16,240 nt of DNA from positions 1 to 16,240 of the forward strand of contig JBIIVF010000044.1 in the NCBI GenBank assembly GCA_044339595.1, written 5' to 3'. This stretch comes from CAZTGZ01 sp044339595 (GTDB lineage Bacteria > Bacteroidota > Bacteroidia > NS11-12g > UBA9320). Position numbers and translations under genes: made by a program. The notes beneath the pieces are model-generated. The model did no database searches. It worked only from the letters and a program-made list of their open reading frames with translations, and was not told the origin of the DNA. Shown in pieces: positions 7,977 through 15,508 of this stretch; positions within the stretch are counted from its first letter, which is position 1; the number at the start of each line of letters is the position of its first letter.

Positions 7977-10931
7977 ATGAAAAAAACTGCGAGCCTTCTA
8001 ATCCTGCTATTTAGCTTTCTCAACGTGCTATGGGCGCAAAATGCCCAAAAATCCGGAACAGTCTTTACCATGGAAAGACGCACCGCTCCAGATGGAAAAA
8101 CGAATTATGTGGTATTTTCTGATGATCCGCTTCAAAGCAGGTGGTACACCCTTCAAAACGGATTGACAGTCATCCTATCGGTTAATAAACAAAGTCCGAA
8201 AGTACAAACCCTCATCGCCACCAAAGCGGGAAGCAAACATGACCCTGCCGACAATACCGGTTTGGCGCATTACCTCGAGCACATGCTTTTTAAAGGCACC
8301 GATAAATATGGTACCCTCGATTTTGAGAAGGAAAAAGTATATCTCGATCAGATCGATGCCTTGTATGAGCAATACAATCAATCAAAGGATGAGGCACAAC
8401 GCAAGATTATTTACAGAAATATCGACTCTGTGAGTGGTTTGGCCGCTCAATATTCCATCGCCAATGAATATGATAAAATGATGCAAATGATTGGGGCGTC
8501 GGGAACCAATGCATTTACCAGTTTCGAGCAAACGGTGTACGTCAATGAAATTCCGGCGAATCAAATTTCAACATGGCTTAAAATAGAAGGCGAAAGATTC
8601 AGAAACCCAATTTTGAGGTTGTTCCACACTGAATTGGAGGCTGTATATGAAGAAAAGAATATCTCTTTAGACAATGATGGCAGAAAAGCCAACGAGGCCA
8701 TGCTCGCCGAATTGTTTAAGAATCATAACTACGGCCAGCAAACAACTATCGGGACCGTTGAACATTTGAAAAATCCAAGCCTGAATAAAATCAGGGCTTA
8801 TTATCAGAAGAATTACGTCCCCAATAACATGGCCATCATCATGGCGGGTGATTTAGATCCTGACAAAGTGATTGCCGAAATCAATGCCGCATTCGGTTAC
8901 ATGAAGCCTGCTGTGGTGATTCCTTATTCCTTTGCTGCTGAATCACCGAATGCTGCGCCAAGAAGCATCGAAATAACCGGTTCAGACGCTGAATTTGTTC
9001 AAATGGCGTATCGTATGCCCGGAGCTGGAACCAAAGAAGCCTTATTGCTCGAATTAACAGATTTGATTCTGAGTAACTCAAAAGCGGGTTTGATCGACTT
9101 GAATGTGAACAAAGCACAAAAGACCTTAAGCGCAAGTGCAAGTCCATGGATATTGAAAGATTATTCGATTCATTTCTTCGATGGTAAGCCTAAAACCGGA
9201 CAAACGCTGGAAGAAGTAAAGGAAATTCTTTTGGAACAAATTGCCAAAATCAAAAAGGGCGAATTTGATATGGAAATGATTAAAAGCATTGTCCTGAATA
9301 AGCAGGTGGAAGACATCCGTAATTTCGAGGATAATGGGGGACGAGCCTATTTCCTGCTGGATGTCTTTGTGAATGGTACCAATTACATGAGTGAAGTGAA
9401 AAAAGCTGAACGCATGCAACAAATTACCAAGGAAGAAATTGTAGCATTCGCCAATGAATACTATGGAAACGACTATGTGGTGGTTTACAAGAGAGTAGGA
9501 AAGGCTAATGATGTGCAGAAGGTTGAGAAACCGGAAATTACGGAAGTTGAAGTGAACAGAGATAAAACATCTCCATTTGTACAGCAAATCGCCTCGATTT
9601 CTACCCCACGTTTAACGCCGGTATTCATCGATTTCGAAAAAGATGTGATTAAAACCAAAACCAAATCAGGTTTGCCGGTATATATGGTGGAAAACAAAGA
9701 TAATCAGCTGTTTACACTTTATTATATTTTAGATATTGGCAATCTTCATGACAAAAAATTGTCGATGGCCATTTCTTATTTAAAGTATTTAGGGACTTCT
9801 AAAATGTCTGCGGATGACGTAAGTCGTGAGTTTTATAAACTGGCTTGTGATTTCGGGGTATCCGCCGGTGAAAAACAGAGTTATGTGTATTTGACAGGGA
9901 TTCAGTCAAACTTTGAGAAATCATTGAAACTGTTTGAAGATTTGTTGAAGGACGTGAAGCCGGATGATAAACCACTGACACAAATGGTGGATCGAATCAT
10001 CAAAGGCAGGGAAGATGCCAAGTTGAATAAAAGAAGCATTTTGTGGGGACCGCTCCGCAATTACGCGATCTACGGTAAAGACAATCCGAGTTGTGATATC
10101 ATGACCACCGCACAATTAAAAGAGTTGAAATCTGCCGATCTGGTGAGCTATATCCGCAATCTGACCGCCTATCCGCACAAGGTGTATTATTTCGGACCGT
10201 TAAAGCCGGAACAATTGGTGGCGACTCTGGATCAGTATCACAAGCCTGCAAAATCGCTGAAAGCTCCTGCCTTGAAAGAATACAAGAAATTGAACAGTAC
10301 AAAGCCGGTGGTTTATTTTGTCAATTATGACATGGTACAGGCAGAGATTATCTGGCATTTCAATTCAACCGCCGTGGATCCAAAAGAAGCAGCAAAAGTG
10401 CGCCTGTTCAATGAATATTTCGGAGGTGGAATGAGTTCCATTGTTTTTCAGACCATTCGTGAATCTAAAGCATTGGCGTACAGCACTTATTCTGTTTATC
10501 AGCAGTCAGGTGATAAGAATGAAACCAATACGGTTTTGGCGTATGTCGGCACCCAAGCAGATAAAATACAGGACGCCATCACCGGAATGAATGAATTGCT
10601 GCAAACCTTGCCTGAAAGTGAGTCAGCTTTTTCCAATGCCAAAGAATCATTGAAGAGTGCCATTGAATCAGACCGAATCATGAAAACCTCCATTTTGTTT
10701 ACCATGGATGGTGCTGAAAAATTAGGCGTTAAACACGATATCCGAAAAGACATTTACGAAGGTGCTGAAAAAATGACCTTGAAAGAATTGGTATCATTTC
10801 ATCAGGAAAAGTTTTCCGGCAAACCCTATTCACTGGCTATTTTGGGGTCGAAAGACAAAATAGATCTCAAAGAATTGGCAAAATATGGTGAAGTGATTGA
10901 ATTGTCGGTGGAAGAGATTTTCGGATATTAA
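7977..10931 (+). CDS. secreted M16 family zinc metallopeptidase (pitrilysin-like)
   Basis: 984-aa two-lobed peptidase of the insulinase/pitrilysin family, which cuts peptides held in a closed clamshell. Residues 1-20 are a typical signal peptide (cleavage near LWA-Q), so it acts in the periplasm or is lipid-free exported. The inverted zinc motif HYLEH is at 98-102, with Glu101 as catalytic base. The third ligand is most likely Glu219 in TELEAVYEEKN, aligning with the insulysin EVNAV segment. These ligands are about 117 residues apart instead of about 77, because of an inserted helical stretch (about 118-165). The second half (about 560-980) repeats the fold without a zinc motif, as expected for the inactive lobe. 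It contains RLFNEYFGGGMSSIVFQTIRE and ESKALAYS, typical of the substrate-binding half. The start is the only ATG before the signal peptide. The SDR gene follows after 3 bp. Confidence 0.95.
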   Translation: MKKTASLLILLFSFLNVLWAQNAQKSGTVFTMERRTAPDGKTNYVVFSDDPLQSRWYTLQNGLTVILSVNKQSPKVQTLIATKAGSKHDPADNTGLAHYLEHMLFKGTDKYGTLDFEKEKVYLDQIDALYEQYNQSKDEAQRKIIYRNIDSVSGLAAQYSIANEYDKMMQMIGASGTNAFTSFEQTVYVNEIPANQISTWLKIEGERFRNPILRLFHTELEAVYEEKNISLDNDGRKANEAMLAELFKNHNYGQQTTIGTVEHLKNPSLNKIRAYYQKNYVPNNMAIIMAGDLDPDKVIAEINAAFGYMKPAVVIPYSFAAESPNAAPRSIEITGSDAEFVQMAYRMPGAGTKEALLLELTDLILSNSKAGLIDLNVNKAQKTLSASASPWILKDYSIHFFDGKPKTGQTLEEVKEILLEQIAKIKKGEFDMEMIKSIVLNKQVEDIRNFEDNGGRAYFLLDVFVNGTNYMSEVKKAERMQQITKEEIVAFANEYYGNDYVVVYKRVGKANDVQKVEKPEITEVEVNRDKTSPFVQQIASISTPRLTPVFIDFEKDVIKTKTKSGLPVYMVENKDNQLFTLYYILDIGNLHDKKLSMAISYLKYLGTSKMSADDVSREFYKLACDFGVSAGEKQSYVYLTGIQSNFEKSLKLFEDLLKDVKPDDKPLTQMVDRIIKGREDAKLNKRSILWGPLRNYAIYGKDNPSCDIMTTAQLKELKSADLVSYIRNLTAYPHKVYYFGPLKPEQLVATLDQYHKPAKSLKAPALKEYKKLNSTKPVVYFVNYDMVQAEIIWHFNSTAVDPKEAAKVRLFNEYFGGGMSSIVFQTIRESKALAYSTYSVYQQSGDKNETNTVLAYVGTQADKIQDAITGMNELLQTLPESESAFSNAKESLKSAIESDRIMKTSILFTMDGAEKLGVKHDIRKDIYEGAEKMTLKELVSFHQEKFSGKPYSLAILGSKDKIDLKELAKYGEVIELSVEEIFGY

Positions 10932-10934
10932 AAC

Positions 10935-11633
10935 ATGATTATATCAGGGAAAATTGCGATTATAACAGGGGTAAGCAAAGGCATCGGAAAAGCGCTTGCC
11001 CTGCAGTTGCTCGAAAAAGGGTGTAAGGTGGCCGGATTGGGCAGAAAGAACGATATCGAGCATGAAAACTACCGTTTTTTCGTGTGCGATGTCAGAGAAT
11101 ACGCCCAGGTGCAACAGACCGTTTCTAAGGTGCAGGATGTTTTCGGACCCGAAATTCATTTGCTTTTCAACAATGCCGGATTGGGATACTTCGGAAAAAT
11201 CGAAGATCACACCCTCACTCAATGGCACGAGATGTACGAAACCAATGTGAATGGCTTGTTTTACATGTGCAAGGAAGTGGTTCCCGTGATGAAAAAACAG
11301 GGAATAGGACATATCTTCAACATTGCATCCGTAGCCGGACTGGAGGGTTATCCCGAAGTGGCCGGTTATTGTGGAACCAAATTCGCGGTGCGTGGCATCA
11401 GCGAAGCCATGTACAAAGAACTACGCGATGAAAAGATCAAAGTAACCTGCGTGTATCCCGGATCTGTGAAAACCGATTTCTTTCGAAATAGCCCGGGCAT
11501 CAAACCGCACGATTATATGCTCATGCCCGAAGATGTAGCCTTGATGTTGGTTCAGGCGGCAGAAATGCCGGATAATTTCCATCAGGTGAACATCGAAATC
11601 AGGCCTTTACAACCGAAGGGACCGAAGGTTTAA
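10935..11633 (+). CDS. short-chain dehydrogenase/reductase (SDR)
   Basis: 232-aa classical SDR, an NAD(P)-dependent oxidoreductase. Cofactor loop TGVSKGIG is at 11-18, NNAG at 79-82 and Asn104 in TNVNG. The catalytic set is Ser132 (ASVAG), Tyr145 and Lys149 (YCGTK), followed by PGSVKTDF (175-182), where the usual substrate lid begins. GR at 36-37 after the second strand hints at NADPH preference, though this is weak. All catalytic residues are present and the length is normal. The substrate is unknown; similar small SDRs in Bacteroidota act on varied alcohols and ketones. It begins 3 bp after the M16 stop and is most likely in the same transcript, but the pairing does not point to a shared pathway. 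Confidence 0.92.
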   Translation: MIISGKIAIITGVSKGIGKALALQLLEKGCKVAGLGRKNDIEHENYRFFVCDVREYAQVQQTVSKVQDVFGPEIHLLFNNAGLGYFGKIEDHTLTQWHEMYETNVNGLFYMCKEVVPVMKKQGIGHIFNIASVAGLEGYPEVAGYCGTKFAVRGISEAMYKELRDEKIKVTCVYPGSVKTDFFRNSPGIKPHDYMLMPEDVALMLVQAAEMPDNFHQVNIEIRPLQPKGPKV

Positions 11634-11657
11634 ACCCCATTCGACTCAACTTTTTAT

Positions 11658-11682
11658 GGTGATGGGCTTTTTTGCCGTCACC
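11658..11682 (+). terminator. stem-loop after the SDR gene
   Basis: GGTGATGGGC and GCCGTCACC pair as a stem of about nine pairs (one T-G wobble, one bulge) around a loop of six T, 24 nt after the SDR stop. The U-run is in the loop instead of after the stem, so it is a poor classical intrinsic terminator. It may be a 3' protective hairpin or processing site. Confidence 0.4.
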
Positions 11683-11776
11683 GGATAGAATTCATCGGGG
11701 TCCCCTGCAATGATTCATGATAAGAATGATGATTTTACCAGCGGGAGACCACCGATGAAGGAAGTGATGGTTGGTA

Positions 11777-11797
11777 CAAAGCTCCATAGGAGCGGCC
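11777..11797. repeat. GCTCC-ATA-GGAGC hairpin repeat, copy 1
   Basis: CAAAGCTCCATAGGAGCGGC contains a perfect 5-bp stem (GCTCC/GGAGC) with loop ATA. The second copy begins 50 bp further on with the same CAAAGCTC...TAGGAGCG frame. The gap between genes here (11634-11900) otherwise shows no gene. Confidence 0.65.
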
Positions 11798-11826
11798 GGT
11801 CTATAGTATGAATGATCATTGAAAAT

Positions 11827-11845
11827 CAAAGCTCTTTAGGAGCGA
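11827..11845. repeat. GCTCT-TTA-GGAGC hairpin repeat, copy 2
   Basis: CAAAGCTCTTTAGGAGCGA repeats copy 1. The C-to-T change in the left arm still pairs with G in RNA (T-G wobble), so the hairpin is kept. Both copies are followed by less conserved bases, so the core hairpin is the conserved part. Confidence 0.65.
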
Positions 11846-11900
11846 CACAGTTTGTGCATTTGAATCCTAGCCTTCTGTGGAGGCAACAGACAAGATGAGT

Positions 11901-12266
11901 TTAAGCCATTTTGATCCACACCAGGATGTATGGAATAAAAATGATCAATCCACATAGCAGGGCAATGATGGAAGCCGCCAAAACGGCCGCTGCGGAGACA
12001 TCTTTTGCCTTTCCGATGGCGGCATCCCATTCGGGGTGCAGATGGTTGAGCAAAAACTCTATCGAAGTATTCAAAAGTTCCGCGGCCCATACCATGCCGA
12101 TAACCAGCATAATCAAGAGCCATTCGAACTTTGCAATGCCTAAAAACCAACCCAAGGCGATCGCAGCAGCGGTGGCCAGAAGATGAACCTTCGCATTCCA
12201 TTGGGTCTGATAAAACCACAGAAACCCTTTTCCGGCAGCTTTGAATGGATTATGACTCTTTTTCAT
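11901..12266 (-). CDS. dgkA: DgkA-type diacylglycerol/undecaprenol kinase
   Basis: 121-aa integral membrane lipid kinase, the same length as E. coli DgkA. The family acts as a homotrimer and phosphorylates diacylglycerol (Gram-negative DgkA) or undecaprenol (Gram-positive UndK), recycling lipid from envelope synthesis. The catalytic signature AELLNTSIEFLLN (62-74) supplies the two conserved glutamates (63 and 70), followed by GKAKDVSAAAV (85-95). Three membrane helices are visible (about 28-46, 48-66 and 92-119), after an amphipathic N-terminus. The lipid substrate cannot be decided from sequence. Its start lies 17 bp inside the end of the DUF1361 gene, so translation is probably coupled, and it is last in the operon. 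No clear terminator follows; the hairpin repeats lie just beyond. Confidence 0.9.
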   Translation of the reverse strand: MKKSHNPFKAAGKGFLWFYQTQWNAKVHLLATAAAIALGWFLGIAKFEWLLIMLVIGMVWAAELLNTSIEFLLNHLHPEWDAAIGKAKDVSAAAVLAASIIALLCGLIIFIPYILVWIKMA

Positions 12267-12888
12267 AAGTGGTATGGTTAAATAATCGATGGTACAAAAC
12301 GAACAACACCAGTCCCATCAGCAGTGAAAAGGCCCAGGGAAACAACGCCCCGAAATAAATGGAGGTGATTTCACGCGTTATCTTTAAAGGATGAATCATC
12401 AAATCCCAACTGTTTAAACGCTCCACCCTGCCCAAATATATGCCGAATCCACAACTGATCAGCGCTGCAGTGGAGAGCAAATTACCATAAAATTTTCCTA
12501 ATTTCATTTCTATAGTCCGCACCGCCATTTTTATGCTCTCAAATCCAAAATGCAATCCGGAAAGACTGAATAAAAACAACATTAATATATCGAGCCAAAT
12601 GAGGGGAGCCGGACTGATTTTTAAATGGATGAGGTCCGTTAAAATGTATGGCGCATTCGGAAGAAATAATCCCCACAAAATGAAAACGGACACCCATTGA
12701 ATGCCTGCAATATTGGGATGATCTGATATAAACTTCATCAATCTAAAAGGGATCCATGCCAGGGTTAAATTCCAAAGCAAAAAAGCAAAGGTAATTTCAC
12801 CGGAATACATCATACGAATGCAAAGCAAGGTGCAGGCGAGCACGGCAAATACCGATGCTTTAGAGAGTCGTTGCAGGGTTCGGTTCAT
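12250..12888 (-). CDS. DUF1361 family membrane protein
   Basis: 212-aa polytopic inner-membrane protein with about six hydrophobic segments (near 12-28, 33-50, 63-80, 96-116, 137-153 and 177-200). The segment WGLFLPNAPYILTDLIHL (72-89), followed later by GRVERLNSWDLM, is the recognisable hallmark of DUF1361. No function is established for this family and no catalytic motif is obvious. Its ATG overlaps the stop of the preceding gene as ATGA, and its 3' end overlaps the lipid kinase by 17 bp. It therefore sits in the middle of a tightly coupled three-gene operon, which hints at a lipid or envelope role (inference). Confidence 0.82.
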   Translation of the reverse strand: MNRTLQRLSKASVFAVLACTLLCIRMMYSGEITFAFLLWNLTLAWIPFRLMKFISDHPNIAGIQWVSVFILWGLFLPNAPYILTDLIHLKISPAPLIWLDILMLFLFSLSGLHFGFESIKMAVRTIEMKLGKFYGNLLSTAALISCGFGIYLGRVERLNSWDLMIHPLKITREITSIYFGALFPWAFSLLMGLVLFVLYHRLFNHTTYEKES

Positions 12889-13580
12889 ATAAAGATGTGC
12901 AGGTTTGTGTTTTTAGAAAGATTTCGATATTGGTAATAAGCCATTCCAATGCCTGCAGAGGAAATGCCAAATCCGACTAAAAACATCGCCCAGGGGAACT
13001 TTGTGGGGATGAACATAGAAGCAGAATCCAACAGGGTGTTCATATCAATGGCCCCCAGGTGATAGGCCACAAATTCGTACATAAACGCCGTTAAACAGAT
13101 GAATGCACCTGAAACCAGCAAAAGGTTTGATGAACGATTCAAGGTGGCCGATCCGCGAAGGATCAGAAAGGCAAGGAATATCATCTGCATACAAATGAGC
13201 AGGGGAGCCACTACCGGGCCGGTCCAGATTACAGGGATAAGAAACAATATATCCCAATCCAAAAAGGTTGCGGGCCATTGAATAATTCCTTTTAGAAATC
13301 CGTAAAAGGCAAGATCCCAAACCGCAAAGGCGTAAAGAAACCAGGCAAACCGGTGAGCCTGCTTCTGAGCCGACAAATAGGCCACCATCACCAACATGAT
13401 GATGGTTGCGGCTTCTCTGAGCAATTCTGTTAAAAGGATGCCTTGGTCCATGGGCACCATCGGGAATTTGAACCCGGCGGGGTAGTACATCGTCCGCAGG
13501 TAAATCACCACGGCCGCTTCCAGCAGGCCCATGGCTAAGGCAAAAAGGGTGATGACAAGTGTTTTCATGTTATGATTCAT
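12885..13580 (-). CDS. conserved polytopic membrane protein of unknown function
   Basis: 231 aa with six to seven hydrophobic segments (about 6-29, 55-71, 79-99, 108-118, 122-142, 152-173 and 196-216). Polar and charged residues inside or beside helices stand out: Glu21, Arg29, REAAT (55-59), WDLAFYGFLK (88-97), and QWPATFLDWDILFLIP followed by WTGPVVAP. These look like a conserved family core, but I cannot name the family and no function is claimed. The start is ATG at 13580; a second in-frame ATG at 13568 is possible, but the shared TTAAAATGAATCA context with the gene at 16126 favours the first. It heads a three-gene operon and is preceded by the three-half-site operator at 13596-13618. Confidence 0.8.
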   Translation of the reverse strand: MNHNMKTLVITLFALAMGLLEAAVVIYLRTMYYPAGFKFPMVPMDQGILLTELLREAATIIMLVMVAYLSAQKQAHRFAWFLYAFAVWDLAFYGFLKGIIQWPATFLDWDILFLIPVIWTGPVVAPLLICMQMIFLAFLILRGSATLNRSSNLLLVSGAFICLTAFMYEFVAYHLGAIDMNTLLDSASMFIPTKFPWAMFLVGFGISSAGIGMAYYQYRNLSKNTNLHIFI

Positions 13581-13595
13581 TTTAATTTATATGTT

Positions 13596-13618
13596 CAAAG
13601 TACTTTGAAATGCAAAGT
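13596..13618 (-). promoter_or_regulatory. operator with three ACTTTG-type half-sites, operon with DgkA
   Basis: On the minus strand: ACTTTG, five bases (CATTT), CAAAGT, then ACTTTG directly abutting. This makes two nested palindromes: ACTTTG-N5-CAAAGT and the perfect 12-mer CAAAGTACTTTG. The first half-site overlaps TTACTTTG (13620-13613), one mismatch from the -7 consensus TAnnTTTG, so a bound protein would block polymerase. The same arrangement occurs at 16129-16151. The winged-helix gene ends just upstream and its product is the obvious candidate binder (inference). Confidence 0.7.
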
Positions 13619-13635
13619 AAGTGGTCAAAAAAATA

Positions 13636-13938
13636 TTATCGGTTAAAATCGATTAATTTTTCAAGCGCAGTAAGGTGTTGTTGAAAGGCATCTCTTCCGG
13701 CCAGGGTAGCCCGATAGCTAGTCTTGGGGCGTTTTGAAACAAACTCCTTTTTAACCTCCACATAACCGGCCTCCTCCAAAGAAGAAACATGACTGCTTAA
13801 GTTGCCATCGGTTAAGAGCAGCCACTCACGCAAGCTATTAAAATCGACCCAGTCATTCACCATGAGAATGCTCATGATGCCCAACCGGATGCGGTTCTCA
13901 AAGGCCTTATTTAGGTTTTCTATCGGATTCAAGGTCAA
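13636..13938 (-). CDS. winged-helix transcriptional regulator (HTH_34/ArsR-like)
   Basis: 100-aa single-domain DNA-binding protein. Helices span about 6-27 and 33-41, the recognition helix is around TDGNLSSHVSSLEEAGYV (43-60), and the basic wing is VKKEFVSKRPKTSYRATLAG (62-81). This is the compact MarR/ArsR-like fold often found beside CreD-type genes in Bacteroidota (PF13601 type). There is no extra sensor domain and no cysteine for metal or redox sensing, so the signal is unknown. The start is TTG at 13938 (MTLNPIENL); an upstream in-frame TGA excludes a longer form and the next ATG would cut into the fold. It lies 42 bp after creD, separated by a strong hairpin, and 55 bp before the next operon's operator. 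It likely binds the ACTTTG-type sites on both sides (inference). Confidence 0.85.
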   Translation of the reverse strand: MTLNPIENLNKAFENRIRLGIMSILMVNDWVDFNSLREWLLLTDGNLSSHVSSLEEAGYVEVKKEFVSKRPKTSYRATLAGRDAFQQHLTALEKLIDFNR

Positions 13939-13948
13939 GTTAATAAAT

Positions 13949-13972
13949 GCCCCGTATCACAGGATACGGGGC
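13949..13972 (-). terminator. perfect 10-bp hairpin between creD and the winged-helix gene
   Basis: GCCCCGTATC pairs with GATACGGGGC around a 4-base loop. It begins 8 nt after the creD stop (minus strand) and is followed by ATTTATTAA, giving a partial U-tract. It ends only 10 nt before the TTG start of the regulator, so it may act as an attenuating terminator that lowers regulator expression relative to creD. It could fold on either strand. Confidence 0.65.
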
Positions 13973-13980
13973 AAATGTAT

Positions 13981-15321
13981 TTATTCAATTTCTTCTTTAC
14001 GGGATACCTGATACCAATCAATTTTTCTGGAGGCAATCATCATCACGGCGAGAAATAAAAACAGTCCAACGCTGCCAAACAACAAGGCATAATCTTCCAG
14101 CTGAATGATGGTATAAATGAATCCGTACAGCACAATCAATACGGTGGCCATAAATCCACTGAGTTTGTTGGATTTAAGCACGGCGCGGGTATAGAAGGTA
14201 ATCAACAGCACGATGGCAGTGGCTGCAATCAGGTAACTGTAATCAAATCCTATATGTTCAGCCATAGAAATCAACAAAGTGAAGAATACCACCAATGCGA
14301 GCCCAATCATGATATACTGAATGGGGTGGATGGCCTTTTTGTTGATTACTTCGGTGAAAAAGAACACCAAAAAGGTGAGGGTAATAAACAAGATGGCATA
14401 TTTAACAGAACGCATCGATTTTTGATACTGATCCACGGGCTGATGCAAGGTTACGCCAAATAAATACTCGCGATAGCTTTGCTCACTTTCTTTGAACACC
14501 TGAGAGAAATTCCGATTCAAATGCAATACCTTCCAATCGGCAGTGAAACCTTTGTGGTTGCTCAGCGTTTTTCTGTTTTCCGGACTAAAGGCTCCCTGAT
14601 AGCTTGGATCGGGCCAGTCAGAGGATAAAGATACTTTGGTTGTTTTTCCCAAGGGGAAGAACTGAATCGATTGACTTCCGTTCAATTGCATGTCTAAGTT
14701 GAAGGAGATAGACTTGGCATTTTCACCCAGAGCAATGGGGTAGGGCATAGAAACACCGGAAGTTGCCAGGCTGCGTGTTTTTAAACCGGGACGGAAATAA
14801 TGATCTTGTCCATTCAATGAGATTTTCAATTCATTCTTCACACCCTTCAAATCAGAAATTTCGATCCACATAATGGCTTCATTCCAAAAAAGCTCAGATC
14901 GGTTCATCTGATCGAGTTCGTTGGGGTCTATATTGAAACTTCCGGAAAGATTGACGGTACTTTTGTAAACAGCCACTTCGTATATGCTTCGCTTCAAGGG
15001 TTTAGATTTGAGATTGCCTTTGACGTTGAGTTCTTCCGGCATAAAGTGTAAATATTGCCTCACGAGTTTTGATCGCCCATTGCCATCATCCACTTTGCCG
15101 AGATAGGGCACAGAAATAACCGGTCCCCCGATAAATTGGGCATCTCCCCAGGTTCCTGCAATCTCGCGAATCACATTTTCCTGATTGGTCTGCCGCTCTC
15201 TGATCAGGTCTTTAATCATGGCAGTTGGAATCAAAAACAACAGAATCAGGATTCCAATCGCCGCCATTTTTAGCAAGGATCCATAACGTTCTGTGAAAGA
15301 AATTTTTACCGGTATATTCAT
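13981..15321 (-). CDS. creD: CreD family inner-membrane protein
   Basis: 446 aa, normal length for CreD, an inner-membrane protein linked in Enterobacteria to the CreBC regulon and to envelope stress or beta-lactam/colicin tolerance; its molecular activity is unknown. Residues 16-36 form the N-terminal helix, followed by LIRERQTNQ and the early hallmark WGDAQFIGGPVISVPY. A long periplasmic domain runs to about 300. Five C-terminal helices follow, with the family cores HPIQYIMIGLALVVFFTLLI, SMAEHIGFDYSYLIAA and, at the end, RKIDWYQ. No CreBC two-component genes are present; here the neighbours are a winged-helix regulator and a small membrane protein, the usual Bacteroidota setting. Start ATG at 15321. 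No promoter is obvious in the repeat-rich gap before it, so it may be read from the promoter at 16146. Confidence 0.93.
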   Translation of the reverse strand: MNIPVKISFTERYGSLLKMAAIGILILLFLIPTAMIKDLIRERQTNQENVIREIAGTWGDAQFIGGPVISVPYLGKVDDGNGRSKLVRQYLHFMPEELNVKGNLKSKPLKRSIYEVAVYKSTVNLSGSFNIDPNELDQMNRSELFWNEAIMWIEISDLKGVKNELKISLNGQDHYFRPGLKTRSLATSGVSMPYPIALGENAKSISFNLDMQLNGSQSIQFFPLGKTTKVSLSSDWPDPSYQGAFSPENRKTLSNHKGFTADWKVLHLNRNFSQVFKESEQSYREYLFGVTLHQPVDQYQKSMRSVKYAILFITLTFLVFFFTEVINKKAIHPIQYIMIGLALVVFFTLLISMAEHIGFDYSYLIAATAIVLLITFYTRAVLKSNKLSGFMATVLIVLYGFIYTIIQLEDYALLFGSVGLFLFLAVMMIASRKIDWYQVSRKEEIE

Positions 15322-15391
15322 AACTTTTTTTAATTTTATTGTTTTTAAGCGTCTATTTTGATTTTATCTTCAATCCACCCATCCATCCATC

Positions 15392-15508
15392 CATCATTTA
15401 ATCGTTTCATTGCTTCATTAAACGGTGGAATCATTCCACCGCTACATCGTTTCATCATTACAACGTTTCATCGTTACATCGCTTCATCGTTACATCGCTT
15501 CATCATTT
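15392..15508. repeat. degenerate 8-bp tandem repeat tract
   Basis: From 15445 to 15508 the plus strand is eight consecutive 8-mers fitting CATCGYTW: CATCGTTT, CATCATTA, CAACGTTT, CATCGTTA, CATCGCTT, CATCGTTA, CATCGCTT, CATCATTT. Similar units occupy 15392-15423, just after four CATC tetramers (15380-15395). Between the two blocks lies the hairpin at 15423-15441. The last repeat unit contains the stop codon of the membrane protein gene read from the right. The short plus-strand reading frames across it are produced by the repeat and are not genes. Confidence 0.8.
15423..15441 (-). terminator. palindromic hairpin inside the repeat tract
   Basis: CGGTGGAATCATTCCACCG forms a perfect 8-bp stem with a 3-base loop. 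On the minus strand it is followed by TTTAATG, a short U-run, 62 nt after the stop of the upstream membrane protein gene. It may end part of that transcript before creD, or simply be a repeat-derived palindrome (GGTGGAAT plus CATTCCAC). Confidence 0.4.

Noticed and set aside
9126..9587. 153-codon minus-strand frame inside the M16 gene
   Set aside because: It is antisense to a strongly conserved gene and has no domain of its own; the 143-codon frame at 6889-7320 is rejected for the same reason.
11710..11811. 33-codon plus-strand reading frame (MIHDKNDDF...)
   Set aside because: It runs through hairpin repeat copy 1, has no recognisable domain or ribosome site, and is most likely a by-product of the repeat.
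15392..15508. CRISPR array
   Set aside because: Units are 8 bp and contiguous, with no spacers and no cas genes.
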